The position numbers and the translations under genes are program-made. A DNA stretch of 64,000 bases. Source: Peromyscus leucopus (taxonomy: Eukaryota; Chordata; Mammalia; Rodentia; Cricetidae). The DNA lies in NCBI RefSeq assembly GCF_004664715.2, contig NC_051071.1, positions 5,481,501-5,545,500 of the forward strand, in the 5' to 3' direction. Each line of letters starts with the position of its first letter. The first letter of the stretch is position 1. This document shows positions 34,560-46,018 of the stretch, one piece after another. The notes below the pieces were generated by a model. The model did no database searches, was not told the DNA's origin, and worked only from the letters and a program-made list of their open reading frames with translations.

Positions 34560-35315
34560 GAACACAGCCAGGATTCATAAAGCAAAGGCACAGAAACATG
34601 TTTATTCCACTTGGTTGCGCTAGGAACTAGCAACCAACAAACTAACTTCAGATAGTCAAATATACTCATATAAAACACTAGTAACATGAAAAGCCAACAC
34701 AAAAATGTTCCTTCAAAAAAAAAATCAACAACCCCTCATACCCCAGCCCAACTCCAATGAAAGCCCCCTGATCTACCAGATGCCATGCCAGGTACCAGAA
34801 CTTGAAATAGGCCCCCCCACTGGCAGACTGCCCCTACTCTCTAAGTGCCCACCCAGCCTACCTTCAACAATCCCTCCCCTCCTTGTAACCATATCCTAGC
34901 CCAAAACTCCAAGTATCAGAAGTCCAGTCCCCAACATGGGTGGAGACCCTTAACCATAGGCCACTCCAGCCTAGAGAGGAAACAGAGGCCAAGGAACAAA
35001 TCACCCATCCAGCAAAGATAAACTCAGAAATCATCACCTAGACCTATAATCACCCCAAACCTAGATGCCTAGATACCATTGTAAGAACACAAGCAACAAT
35101 AGCCAAAGCAATAGGTCACCACCAGAGACCAGCAAGACTGAATATTCCAACAGAGGTAAAGCACAAGAAAACGACCTTAAAATCAATTTTATGAAAATGA
35201 TAGAGCTCCTTAGAGGGAAAAAAAAAAAAAACTTAAAGAAATCCAAATAAATAGCTGAAGGACATGAATGTTCAAGATCTGAAAATGGAAATAGAAACAA
35301 TAAAGAAAACACAAA
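34560..35315 (+). mobile_element. Older LINE-1, left part (5' UTR and start of ORF1)
   Basis: The 5' section of an older LINE-1. An ORF1 start at 35065 encodes MPRYHCKNTSNN, clearly related to the ORF1 start of the younger copy (36022), followed by the beginning of the coiled coil. It stops at 35315 where the younger LINE-1 was inserted; ORF1 resumes at 41571. Confidence 0.8.
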
Positions 35316-36021
35316 GTGAGACAGGCCCGGCGGCGGAGACAAGCAGATGCAGGTAGGCCCGCGGAGGCGGCCCACAGAGGTCGGCAGTAGCCGACAGGGA
35401 CATACAGGCCCGGCGGTGGAGACAAGCAGATGAAGGTAGGCCCGCAGCAGCAGTCGGCAGAGACATACAGGCCCGGCGGAGGCCCGCAGAGGCAGACAGG
35501 CCCGGCGGCAGGTGACAGGGACATACAGGCCCGGCGACGGAGACAAGCAGACGCAGCTTGAAACAGGGACGCCTCTAACCCCCAACACCTGGGGAAGAAG
35601 CTATCTCCGTGGGACGGAACCAGAACGAATCTGAACACTCCGTCTGAGGACAACCCAGGGCCCAGCTGCTGATCCTGCAAAACCCAACAACTTGGAGGTG
35701 TTGGTGAGACGACCCCGCTCAGCTGAAAACCATCTGGGAGAGGATTCAGATCCCTACAGTTTGAAGTCTGAAGAAACAAGATCAGCTGAGGAGTTGATGA
35801 ATGAACAAAACAAGACCTGGGAACACAGAGAAGGCGCTGCCCAGCCACCAAACCAGATCACCAGAATCATAAGTATATACCCACCGACTGAGATCAGCTA
35901 CCCCTGAAGAAACAGCCCAATAGCACCAATTTAACCAAGAACTCCTACTAAACCAAGACTAAAAATTAGAACAAGACACAGACACAGACACAGACACCAC
36001 CTGCACTGAGCAGAAGAAGAG
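35316..36021 (+). promoter_or_regulatory. LINE-1 5' UTR with CpG-rich internal repeats
   Basis: 'acaggcccggcg' starts at 35321, 35404, 35467, 35496 and 35525, marking five imperfect and unequal repeat units rich in CpG. This is the place where rodent LINE-1s carry promoter monomers. The downstream part to 36021 is AC-rich and unrepeated. Promoter function is known for the family and inferred here. On the minus strand overlapping frames of 175 and 213 codons cross the repeats. Confidence 0.75.
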
Positions 36022-37152
36022 ATGAGTAGACACCAGTGCAAAAATATAGTCAACAACATAAAGACCTATATGGCAACATCAGAACCTAGTGATTCTACAC
36101 CTGCAAGACGTGAACATACCAAGACAGAAGAAACAGAAGAAATCAACCCTACAAATGACTTTAAGAAGATGATAGAGGCCCTTAAAGAAGAAATAAAACA
36201 TTCCCTCAAAGAGAAAATAAAACTTCCCTTAAAGAGGAAATGAAAAACTCCATTAAAGAGGAAATAAAAAACTCCCTTAAAGAAATGGAAGAAAAAAAAT
36301 GAACAAAAAATGGGAAGAAATCAAAGAAAGCCAAGAAAAAGCAATTAAACAGATGGAAGAAACATTCCAAGATCTGAAAAATGAATTTGAGACAATAAAG
36401 AAAACACATGCTGAGAAAATGCTGGAAATAGAAATCCTGACTAAACGAACAGGAACTACAGAAACAAACATAACCAACTGATTGCATAACCAACCGATTG
36501 CAAGAGATGGAACACAGAATCTCTGACACTGAAGACACAATAGAGAAAATAGATTCGTCAAAGAAAACACTAAAGACAAAAAAGTCGGAACACCATGAAA
36601 AGACCAAACCTAAGAATAATAGGAATAGAAGAAGGAGAAGAATACCAACTCAAAGGCACAGAAAATATATTCAACAAAATCATAGAAGAAAACTTTCCTA
36701 ACCTAAAGAAAGAAATACCTATGAAGATACAAGAAGCTTACAGAATACCGAATAGGCTGGATCCCCAAAAAAAAAAGTCCCCTCACCACATAATAATCAA
36801 AACACTAAACACACAGAACAAAGAAAAAATATTAAGAGCCGCAAAGGGAAAAGACCAAGTAACATATAAAGGCAAACCCATCAGAATAACACCAGACTAC
36901 TCAATAGAGACTATGAAAGCTAGAAGATCATGGACAAATCTTATGTAGACACTAAGAGACCACGGATGCCAACCCAGACTATTATACCCAGCAAAACTCT
37001 CAATCACCATAGGCGGAGTAAACAAAATATTCCAGGATAAAACCAGATTTATTCAATAACTGTCCACAAACCCAGCCCTACAGAAAGCACTAGAAGGGAA
37101 AATCCAACCCAAAGAAGCTAAAGACATCCATGAAAAATCAAGCAATAGATAA
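36022..37152 (+). pseudogene. LINE-1 ORF1 (RNA-binding chaperone), broken
   Basis: Starts MSRHQCKNIVNN and contains a Lys/Glu-rich coiled coil with three to four copies of an IKEEIKNSLKE-like unit (36180-36290), then the RRM-like middle (KRPNLRIIGIEEGEEYQLKG, 36595 onward) and the C-terminal domain (QPRLLYPAKLSITI) ending at the stop at 37150-37152. Breaks: frameshifts near 36240-36300 and 36480, and an in-frame stop at about 36946. The intact protein would be a trimeric RNA chaperone that packages LINE-1 RNA. Confidence 0.88.
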
Positions 37153-37194
37153 TCCCACACCAACATACACCAAAGAAGGACAACACAACACAAC

Positions 37195-40100
37195 CACAAA
37201 AAATAACAGGAATTAACAATCACTGGTCATTAATATCCATCAATATCAATGGTCTCAACTCACCTATAAAAAGACACAGGCTAACAGAATGGATAAGAAA
37301 ACAGGACCCATCCATCTGCTGCATACAAGAAACACGCCTTAACTTCAAAGACAGACACTGCCTCAGAGTAAAGGGCTGGGAAAAGGCTTTCCAAGCAAAT
37401 GGACATAAGAAACAAGCTGGTGTAGCTATCCTAATATCTAATAAAATAGACTTCAAACTAAAATCAATCAAAAGAGATCGGGATGGACATTACATATTTA
37501 TCACGGGAAAAATCCACTAAGATGAAGTCTCGATTCTAAACATTTATGCTCCAAATACAAAAGCACCCACATTCATAAAAGAAACACTACTAAAGTTTAA
37601 AATGCACATCAAACCCCACAAATTAGTAGTGGGAGATTTTTAACACACCACTCTCACCAAAAGACAGATCTACCAGACTGAAACTTAACAAAGAAATAAA
37701 GGGCCTAACAGATGTTATGTCTCAAATGGACTTAATAGATATCTACAGAACATTCCAACCTAATACAAAAGAATATACTTTCTTCTCAGCACCCCATGGA
37801 ACCGTCTCAAAAATTGACCACATGCTTGGACACCAAACAAATCTCAACAGATACAAAAAAAACTGGAATAACTTCCTGTATTTTATCAGACCACCATGCC
37901 TTAAAGTTAGACCTCAACAACAACAAAAATTATAGAAAACCCACAAACTCATGGAAACTGAATAATACCCACCTGAAACATCAATGGGTCAAGGAAGAAA
38001 TAAAGAAAGAAATGAAAGATTTCCTAGAATTCAATGAAAATGAAAGTACAACATACCCAAACTTATGGGACACTATGAAAGCAGTGCTAAGAGGAAAATT
38101 CATAGCTCTAAATGCACACATAAAGAAGATGGAGCAATCCCATACCAACGAATTAACAGCACAACTGAAAGCTCTAGAACAAAAAGAAACAAACTCACCC
38201 AGGAGAAATAGATGCCAGGAAATAATCAAATTGAGGTGTGAAATCAACAAAGTAGAAAACAAGAGAAAAATACAAAAAAAAAATCAATGAAACAAAGAGT
38301 TGGTTCTTTGAAAAAATCAACAAGATAGACAAACCCCTAGCCAAATTAACCAAAAGGCAAAGAGAGAGCACCCAAATTCACAAAATCAGAAATGAAAAGT
38401 GAGACATAACAACAGACAACGAGGAAATCCAGAGAATCATCAGATCATACTTCAAAAACCTGTACTCCACAAAAATGAAAAACCAGAAAGAAATGGACAA
38501 TTTTCTGGATAAACACCACATACCAAAATTAAATCAAGACCAGATAAACCATTTAAATAGACCAATGACCCCTAAAGAAATAGAAACAGTCATCAAAAGT
38601 CTCCCAACCAAAAAAAAAAAGCCCAGGACCAGATGGTTTCAGTGCAGAATTCTACCAGACTTTCAAAGAAGAACTAATGCCAATCCTCTTCAAAGTGTTC
38701 CACACAATAGAAACAGAAGGAACACTACCAAACTCTTTTTATGAGGCTACAATTACCTTGATACCCAAACCACACAAAGATGCAACAAAGAAAGAGAACT
38801 ATAGGCCAATCTCCCTCATGAACATTGATGCAAAAATACTCAACAAAATATTGGCAAACCGAATCCAAGAATACATCAAAACAATTATCCATCACGACCA
38901 AGTAGGATTCATCCCAGGGATGCAAGGATGGTTCAACATACGAAAATCAGTCAATGTAATACGCCATATAAACAAACTGAAAGAAAAAAACCACATGATC
39001 ATCTCCTTAGATGCTGAAGAAGCCTTTGACAAGATACAACACCCCTTCATGATAAAGGTCTTAGAAAGATCAGGAATACAAGGAGCATTTCTAAACACAA
39101 TAAAAGCAATTTATAGCAAGCCAACAGCCAACATCAAATTAAACAGAGAGAAACTCAAAGCGATACCACTAAATTCAGGAACAAGACAAGGCTGTCCACT
39201 CTCCCCATATTTATTCAATATAGTACTAGAAGTTGGAGCTAGAGCAATAAAACAACAAAAGGAGATCAAAGGGATACAAATTGGCAAGGAAGAAGTCAAA
39301 CTTTCACTATTTGCAGATGATATGATAGTATACATAAGCGACCCCAAAAACTCTACCAGGGAACTCCTACAGCTGATAAACTCCTTCAGTAAAGTGGCAG
39401 GATACAAGATCAACTCAAAAAAATCAGTAGCCCTCCTATACACAAATGATAAAAGGGCTGAGAAAGAAGTCAGAGAAACATCACCCTTTACAATAGCCAC
39501 AAATAATATAAAATACCTTGGGATAACACAAACTAAACAAGTGAAGGACCTTTGTGATAAGAACTTTAAATCTCTAAAAAAGAAACTGAAGAAGATATTA
39601 GAAAATGGAAGGATCTCCCATGCTCATGGATAGGTAAGATTAACATAGTAAAAATGGCAATCTTACCAAAAACAATCTACAGATTCGATGCAATCCCCAT
39701 CAAAATCCCAACACAATTCTTCACAGACTTGGAAAGAAAAATACTCAACTTCATATGGAAAAACAAAAGACCCAGGATAGCTGAAAGAATCCTATACAAT
39801 AAAGCAACCTTTGGAGGCATCACCATCCCTGACCTCAAACTCTACTATAGAGCTATAGTAATAAAAACAGCTTGGTACTGGTATAAAAACCGACATACGG
39901 ACCAATGGGAATTGAAGACCCTGACATTAATCCATGCACATATGAACACCTGGTTTTTGACAAAGGAGCCAAAACTATACAATGGAAAAAAGAAAGTATC
40001 TTCAACAAATGGTGCTGGCATAACTGGATGTCAATATGTAAAAGATTACAAATAGATCCATATCTGTCACCATGCACAAAACTCAAGTCCAAGTGGATCA

Positions 40101-41018
40101 AAGACCTGAACATAAATCCAGTTACACTAAACTTAATAGAAAAGAAAGTAGGAAGCACTCTTGAACGCATTGGCACCGGAGACCATTTCCTAAATAAAAC
40201 ACCAACAGCACAAACCCTGAGCACAACAATTAATAAATGGGACCTCTCGAAACGAAGAAGCTTTTGCAGGGCAAAAGACACAGTCAATAAGACAAAAAGA
40301 CAGCCAACAGAATGGGAAAAGATCTTCACCAACCCCACATCTGACAGAGGATTGATCTCCACAGTATATAAAGAACTCAAGAAACTAGACATCAAAATAC
40401 TGAACAGTCCAATTAAAAAATGGGCTAAAGAGCTAAACAGAGAATTCACAAAACAAGAATCACAAATGCCTGAAAGACATTTAAAGAAATGCTCAACATC
40501 CTTAATCATCAGAGAAATGCAAATCAAAACGACTCTGAGATACCACCTTACACCTGTCAGAATGGCTATGATCAAAAATAACAATGACAGTCAATGTTGG
40601 AGAGGATGTGGAGCAACTGTTCGTGGGAATGTAAACTTTGTACAACCACTGTGGAAATCAGTATGGCGGTTTCTCAGAAAATTAGGAATCGAACTACCTC
40701 AAGACCCAGCCATCCCACTCTTGGGCATATACCCAAGGAATGCTGATTCATACCATAAAGATACATGCTCAGGTATGTTCATAGCAGCACTATTTGTAAT
40801 AGCCAGAACCTGGAAACAACCTAGATGCCCATCAACGGAAGAATGGATGAAAAAAATGTGGTACATATACACAATGGAGTACTACTCAGCAGAGAAAAAC
40901 AATGAAAGCATGAAATTTGCAGGCAAATGGATGGAACTAGAAAAAAATCATCCTGAGTGAGGTAACCCAAACCCAGAAAGACAGTCATGGTATGTACTCA
41001 CTCATAAGTGGATTCTAG
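37195..41018 (+). pseudogene. LINE-1 ORF2 (endonuclease and reverse transcriptase), broken
   Basis: Carries the AP-like endonuclease (SININGLNSPIKRHRL near 37240, CCIQETRL near 37320), the reverse transcriptase (318-codon open stretch 38677-39633 with the catalytic FADD at 39310-39321) and the C-terminal Cys region (39905-40960). Breaks include a stop just after the GDF motif (about 37640), frameshifts near 37930, 38280, 38610, 39630 and 40050, and an extra A near 40945 that ends the last frame early. No start ATG is preserved. The C-terminal part has a 16-bp deletion that cancels an extra T (see findings). Confidence 0.92.
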
Positions 41019-41556
41019 ATATAAAATAAAGAACAATCAGACCACAACCCATAAAACCATGGAGGCTATATATATAGCATGGAGGTCCCTAGGACGACTG
41101 TGGCTTATAATAAATTTCGGTTTTACTCAATTATTGAAAAAAATAGCCAAATGAATGGAAACACAAGAACTATGAACCACAGGCTGAGGGGATCAGGACC
41201 TGCTGGATCAGGTCCTCTGAATAGGTAAGACAGTTGATTGGCTTGATCAGTTTGGGAGGCAACTAGGCAGTGAGACCAAGTCCTGTGCTCATTGCATGAG
41301 ATAGCTGTTTGAAACCTGGAGCTTATGCAGGGACGCTTGTCTCAATCTGGGAGGAAGAGATTGGACCTGCCTGGACTGAGTCTACTAGGTTGATGGCAGT
41401 CCTCGGGGGAGGATTTGCCCTGGAGGAGGTGGGAATGGGGGGTAGACTGGGGGTAAGGGGAGGGGGGGGGAGGGGGGAGAATAGGGGAACCTGTGGCTGA
41501 TATGTACAACTGAATGGTATTTTAAAATAAAATAAAATTAAATTAAATTAAATAAA
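41019..41556 (+). other. LINE-1 3' UTR with G-rich tract
   Basis: Begins with an AATAAA only 7 nt after the ORF2 stop (41025-41030), runs through non-coding sequence to a G-rich tract at 41440-41485 with at least four runs of G, and ends in an AATAAAATTAAA-type tail. G-rich tracts that can form quadruplexes are characteristic of rodent LINE-1 3' UTRs. Confidence 0.85.
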
Positions 41557-41570
41557 AAAGAAAACACAAA

Positions 41571-42315
41571 CTAAGGGAATCCTGGAGATGGAAAACCTAG
41601 GTAAGCCAACAGAAGTTACAGATGTAAGCATCACCAACAGAATACAAGAGATGGAAGGGAGACTCTCAGGCATTGAAGATAGAAGAAATATATACATCAG
41701 CTAAAGAAATTGTTAAATTAAAACAAAACAAAACAAAAAAGTCCTGACACAAAACACTCAAGAAATCTGGGATACTATGAAAAGATCAAACATAAGAGTA
41801 ACAGGAATAGAAGAAGAATGACAGCTCAAAGGACCAGAAAACATTTTCAACAAAAATCATAAAAGAATATTTTCCTATCCTAAGGAAGGACATGCCTATA
41901 AAAGAACAAGAACACCAAACAGATTGGACCAGAAAAGAAAGACCCCTTGTCACATAATAATCAAAACACTAAACATACAGAATAGAGAAAAAATATTAAC
42001 AGTTGAAAGGACAAAAGGACAAGTAACATATAAAGACAGACCTATTAGAATTACACCCAGCTTCTCAATGGAGATTCTAAAAGCCAGAATGGCCTGGACA
42101 GATACCTTGCAGGTTCTAAGGGACCACATTTGCCAACCCAGATTATTATACCCAGTAAAATTTTCAATCACCATAGATGGAGAAAACAAGATATTCCATG
42201 ATAAAGTCAAATTTAAACAGTATCTATCCATAACTTCAGCCCTAGAAAAGGTACTAGAAGGAAAGCTCCAACCCAAGGAGGTTAACTACACCCATGAAAA
42301 CACAGGAAATAAATA
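41571..42315 (+). pseudogene. Older LINE-1 ORF1, right part
   Basis: Resumes the ORF1 interrupted at 35315 with coiled-coil sequence, then the RNA-binding region. The open stretch 41924-42316 contains CQPRLLYPVKFSITIDGENK, the C-terminal domain. Frames before 41924 are broken by stops and indels. Confidence 0.82.
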
Positions 42316-42360
42316 ATCTCACTCCAGCAAAACCAACAGAAGGGAAGTAAATACATACAC

Positions 42361-42392
42361 ACCACCACCACCACCACCAACAACAACAACAA
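42361..42392. repeat. (ACC)n/(AAC)n short repeat
   Basis: A short CACCACCACC run changing into AACAACAAC between ORF1 and ORF2 of the older LINE-1. Confidence 0.8.
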
Positions 42393-42399
42393 AATAAAA

Positions 42400-43162
42400 G
42401 GAATTAACAATTATTGGTTATAGATAACTCTCAATATCAACGGACTCAATTCCCCAATAAAGACACAAACTAACAGAAGCCAAAACAGGACTCAACCTTA
42501 TGCTGCACACAAGAAACACATCTCAGCATCAAAGATAGACATTACCTTAGAGTAAAAGGATGAAAAAAGATTTTCCAAGCAAATACCCGTAAGAAGCAGC
42601 TGATGTAGCCATTCTAATATCTAACAAAATAGACTTCAAATCACAATCAGTCAAGAGACAGGGAAGGACACCATCAAAGGAAAAATCCACCAAGATGACA
42701 TTGTAATTTGTAACATCTATGCCCCAAATTCAAGGGCACCCACATTGTAAAAGAAAGTTTACTAAAAATTAAATCAAACATCAACCCTCACACATTGATA
42801 GTATAAGTCTTCAATACCTCACTTTCACCAACAGACAGGTCATCCAGACAAAAACTAAACATAGAAATACTGGAGAACATTTCATCCAAACATAAAATAT
42901 ATTTTCTTCTCAGCACCTCACAGAACTTTCTCCAAAACTGACCACATATTCGGACACAGAGCAAGTTTTAACAGATAAAAGAAAACTGAAATAATCACCT
43001 GAATCCTATCAGCATGGATGAAAACTAGACTTCAACAACAGAAATAACAAAAAGCCTACAAACTCATGGAAACTGAACAGCTCTGAATGACTACTGGGTC
43101 AAGACAGAAATAAGAAAGAAATTAGGCGCAAAGCTACACAGAGAAACCCTGTCTCGAAAAAC

Positions 43163-43220
<58 letters not shown>

Positions 43221-45104
43221 AAAAGAAAGAAATTAAAGGTTTCCTAGAAATCACTGAAAATGAATGCATAATATACCCAAACTTATGGGACACAATGAAA
43301 GTGGTGCTAAGAGAAAAGTTCACAACACTGTCTATATAAAAAAAAATTGTAGGGATCTCATACTAGCAACTTAACAGCACACCTGAAAGCTCTTGAACAA
43401 AAAGAAGCAAGCACACACAGGAAGAGTAGACAGCAGGAAATAATCAAATTGAGGGCTGAAATCAATAAAATAGAAACAAAGAGAACAATACAAAGAATCA
43501 GTGAAACAAAGAGTTCTTTGAAAAAAATCATCAAGATAGACAAACCCTTATCCAAACTAACTAAAGATAGAGAATAGATTAACAAAATCAGAAATGAAAA
43601 GGAGGACATGACAACAGACACCGAGGAAATCCAAGGAGTCATCAAATCTTACTTCAAAAACCTGTACTCTACAAAATTGGAAAATCTAAAAGAAATGGAC
43701 AATTTTCTCAATACCAAAGTTAAACCAAGATCAAACAACTTAAACAGATCTATAACCCCTAAGGAAATAGAAGCAGTCATTAAAAGTCTCCCAACCAAAA
43801 AGCCCAAGGACAGATAGTTTTAGTGTACAAAGAAGACTTAACGCCAATACTCGTTAAATAATCCCACAAAACAGAAACAGAAGGAACACTGCCGAATTTA
43901 TGTTATGAGGTCACAGTCACCCCATACCAAAACCACACAAAGATTCAAAAAAGAAACAGAATTATAGACCAATTTTCCTCATGAACATAGATGCAAAAAT
44001 ACTCAACAAAATACTTGCAAACGGTATCCAAGAATATATCAAAAAGAGTATCCACCATGATCAAGTAGGCTTCATCCCATGATGCAGGGATGGTTTAGTA
44101 AATAAAAATCTGTCAATGTAATCCACCATATAAACAAACTGAAAGAAAAAAAAATCACATGATCATCTCACTAGGTGCCAAAAAAGCCTTTGACAAAATC
44201 CAACACCCATTCATGATAAAAGTCTTAGAGAGAGTAGAAATACAAGGGACAAATCTCAACATAATAAAGGTAACTTATGGCAAGCCGATAGCCAACATTA
44301 AATCAAATGGAGAAAAACTCAAAGCAATTCCACTAAAATCAGGGGAAAGACAAGAATGTCTACTCTCTTCTTACCTATTCAATATAGTACTTGAAGTTTT
44401 ATCTAGAGCAATATGACTGTGAAACACTTACAGAATGTTCAACATCCTTAGCCATCAGGGAAATGCAAATCAAAACTTCTTTGATACTCCATCTTACACC
44501 TGTCAGAATGGCCAAGATCAATAACACAAGGGACAGCTCATGCTGGCAAGGCTGTGGAGGAGGGGAACACTCCTTTATTGCTGGTGGACGTGCAGACTTG
44601 TACAGCCACTATGGAAATCAATATGGCGGTCCGTCAGAAAACTTGGAATCAATATATGTCAAGACCCAGCTACACTATTCCTGGGCATATACTCAAAAGA
44701 CGCTACCACAAGGACACTTGCTCAACTATGTGCACAGTGGCTTTATTCATAATAGCCAGAAACTAGAAACAACCAAGATATTCCCCAACTGAAGAATGAA
44801 TAAAGTAAATGTGGTATATTTACACAATGGAGTCCTGCTTAGCTGTAGAAAAATATCTAGCCACCAAAATTAGACATCACCTTACGGTGAAAGATGGACA
44901 AAGGTATTCAAGCTAAATGGAACCAGGAAATAAGCAGGAGTCACTATTTGATATATGACAAAATGGGCCAACACAGATTAGAACTGATAAAGATCACTTA
45001 ATAATGATTAAGGAAAACAATCTATCAAGAGGATATTACTAAACATATACATACAAAACACAGGTGTACTCAATTTCATAAAACAAAACTAAATTTAAAA
45101 ATCA
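42400..45104 (+). pseudogene. Older LINE-1 ORF2 and 3' end, with internal deletion
   Basis: Endonuclease and reverse transcriptase remnants run from 42400 to about 44416 (for example [20 protein letters not shown] at 44159). The sequence then jumps at about 44416-44430 straight to the C-terminal region ([20 protein letters not shown]). Compared with the younger copy about 1.2 kb is missing, including the FADD catalytic site. ORF2 ends near 44830 and a decayed 3' region follows to the B2 insertion. More diverged than the copy at 35316. Confidence 0.85.
43125..43222 (+). repeat. 5'-truncated B1 with a 56-nt A tail
   Basis: Only the last 39 bp of a B1 ('ggcgcaaagctacacagag' to 'ctcgaaaaacc') followed by 56 uninterrupted A residues (43164-43219). 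Flanked by the perfect 13-bp repeat AAGAAAGAAATTA (43112-43124 and 43223-43235). The long pure tail marks a very recent insertion. Confidence 0.95.
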
Positions 45105-45111
45105 CAGATTA

Positions 45112-45459
45112 GGGGTTGAAGAGATGGCTCAGCAGTTAAGAGCACCTGCTGCTCTTCCAGAGGACCTGGGTTCAATTCCCAGCACCCACAGGGCAGCTCA
45201 AAACTGTCTGTAATTCCAGTTCCAAGGGATCTGACACCCTCACACCAGTGCACATAAAATAAAAATTTTTTAAAGTGTTTAAAAAAAAAAAAAAAACAGG
45301 GGCTGGAGAGATGGCTCAGAGGTTAAGAGCACTGACTGCTCTTCCAGAGGTCCTGAGTTCAATTCCCAGCACCCACATGGTGGCTCACAACCATCTGTAA
45401 TGAGATCTGGCGCCTTCTTTCATATACTTAATAAATAAATAAATCTTTAAAAAAAAAAA
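45112..45459 (+). repeat. Two adjacent B2/B3 SINEs sharing one insertion site
   Basis: A B3-like copy (45112-45295, with 'aattccagttccaagggatc') is followed directly by a B2 copy (45299-45459, 'ccatctgtaatgagatctgg'). The 7-bp repeat CAGATTA flanks the pair at 45105-45111 and 45460-45466, with no repeat between them. Confidence 0.85.
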
Positions 45460-45466
45460 CAGATTA

Positions 45467-46018
45467 ACTCCAAGACAGTTATCAGTAGGTGACTTCAATG
45501 CCCTACTCTCATCAAGACATGCCATCTAAGCAAAAAATTAACAGAGAATGGAGCTAAATGACACTACAGATCAAACAGAACGAACAGATATCTATAAAAC
45601 ATCCAACTCAAATGCTGCAGAACAGACATTCTTCTCAGCAATCCATGAGGCTCTAAAATAACCACATACTAGGACATAAACCTGTCTCACCATATAGGAA
45701 AATAAAAGCAATTCCATGTATTCTATCTTACCAAGGCTATGGATCAACAAGGCTACTGATCAACAGTGAGGAAAAAACACAGAAAAGGCAGTCCGGAGAA
45801 TTCACAGCTCTAAGTTCCCAGATCACAAAATCAGAAAAGTCTCAAATAAACAACTTCAAAAATGTGTTCTCAAGGCCTTGGGAAAATAAGGACAAACCAA
45901 ACTCAAAACTAGTAGGCAGACTAAACTAAATAAAATAAGATCAGGGTAGAAATCAATAAACTAGAAATAATAATGAAAAAAGACTTTATAAAGCAATCAA
46001 TGAGATGAAGAGTTGGTT
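45467..46018 (+). mobile_element. Old LINE-1 ORF2 (endonuclease) fragment
   Basis: 'gtaggtgacttcaatgccct', 'cagacattcttctcagcaat' and 'ccaaactcaaaactagtag' correspond to the endonuclease part of an old LINE-1. All frames are interrupted. It belongs to an older type than either copy in the nest. Confidence 0.65.

Larger units (their letters stand above)
35316..41556 (+). mobile_element. Full-length but disabled LINE-1
   Basis: A 6.24-kb LINE-1 complete from 5' UTR to 3' tail, lying antisense to Ccdc88a. It is flanked by the 14-bp target duplication AAAGAAAACACAAA (35302-35315 and 41557-41570), so it inserted into the older LINE-1 as one event. Parts are given separately: 5' UTR 35316-36021, ORF1 36022-37152, ORF2 about 37195-41018, 3' UTR 41019-41556. 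Both frames have several indels and stops, so it should not be able to move by itself. Many breaks lie in A runs, so read errors should be kept in mind. Confidence 0.93.

Noticed and set aside
39905..40960. 351-codon frame as a host gene
   Set aside because: It is the LINE-1 ORF2 C-terminal region.
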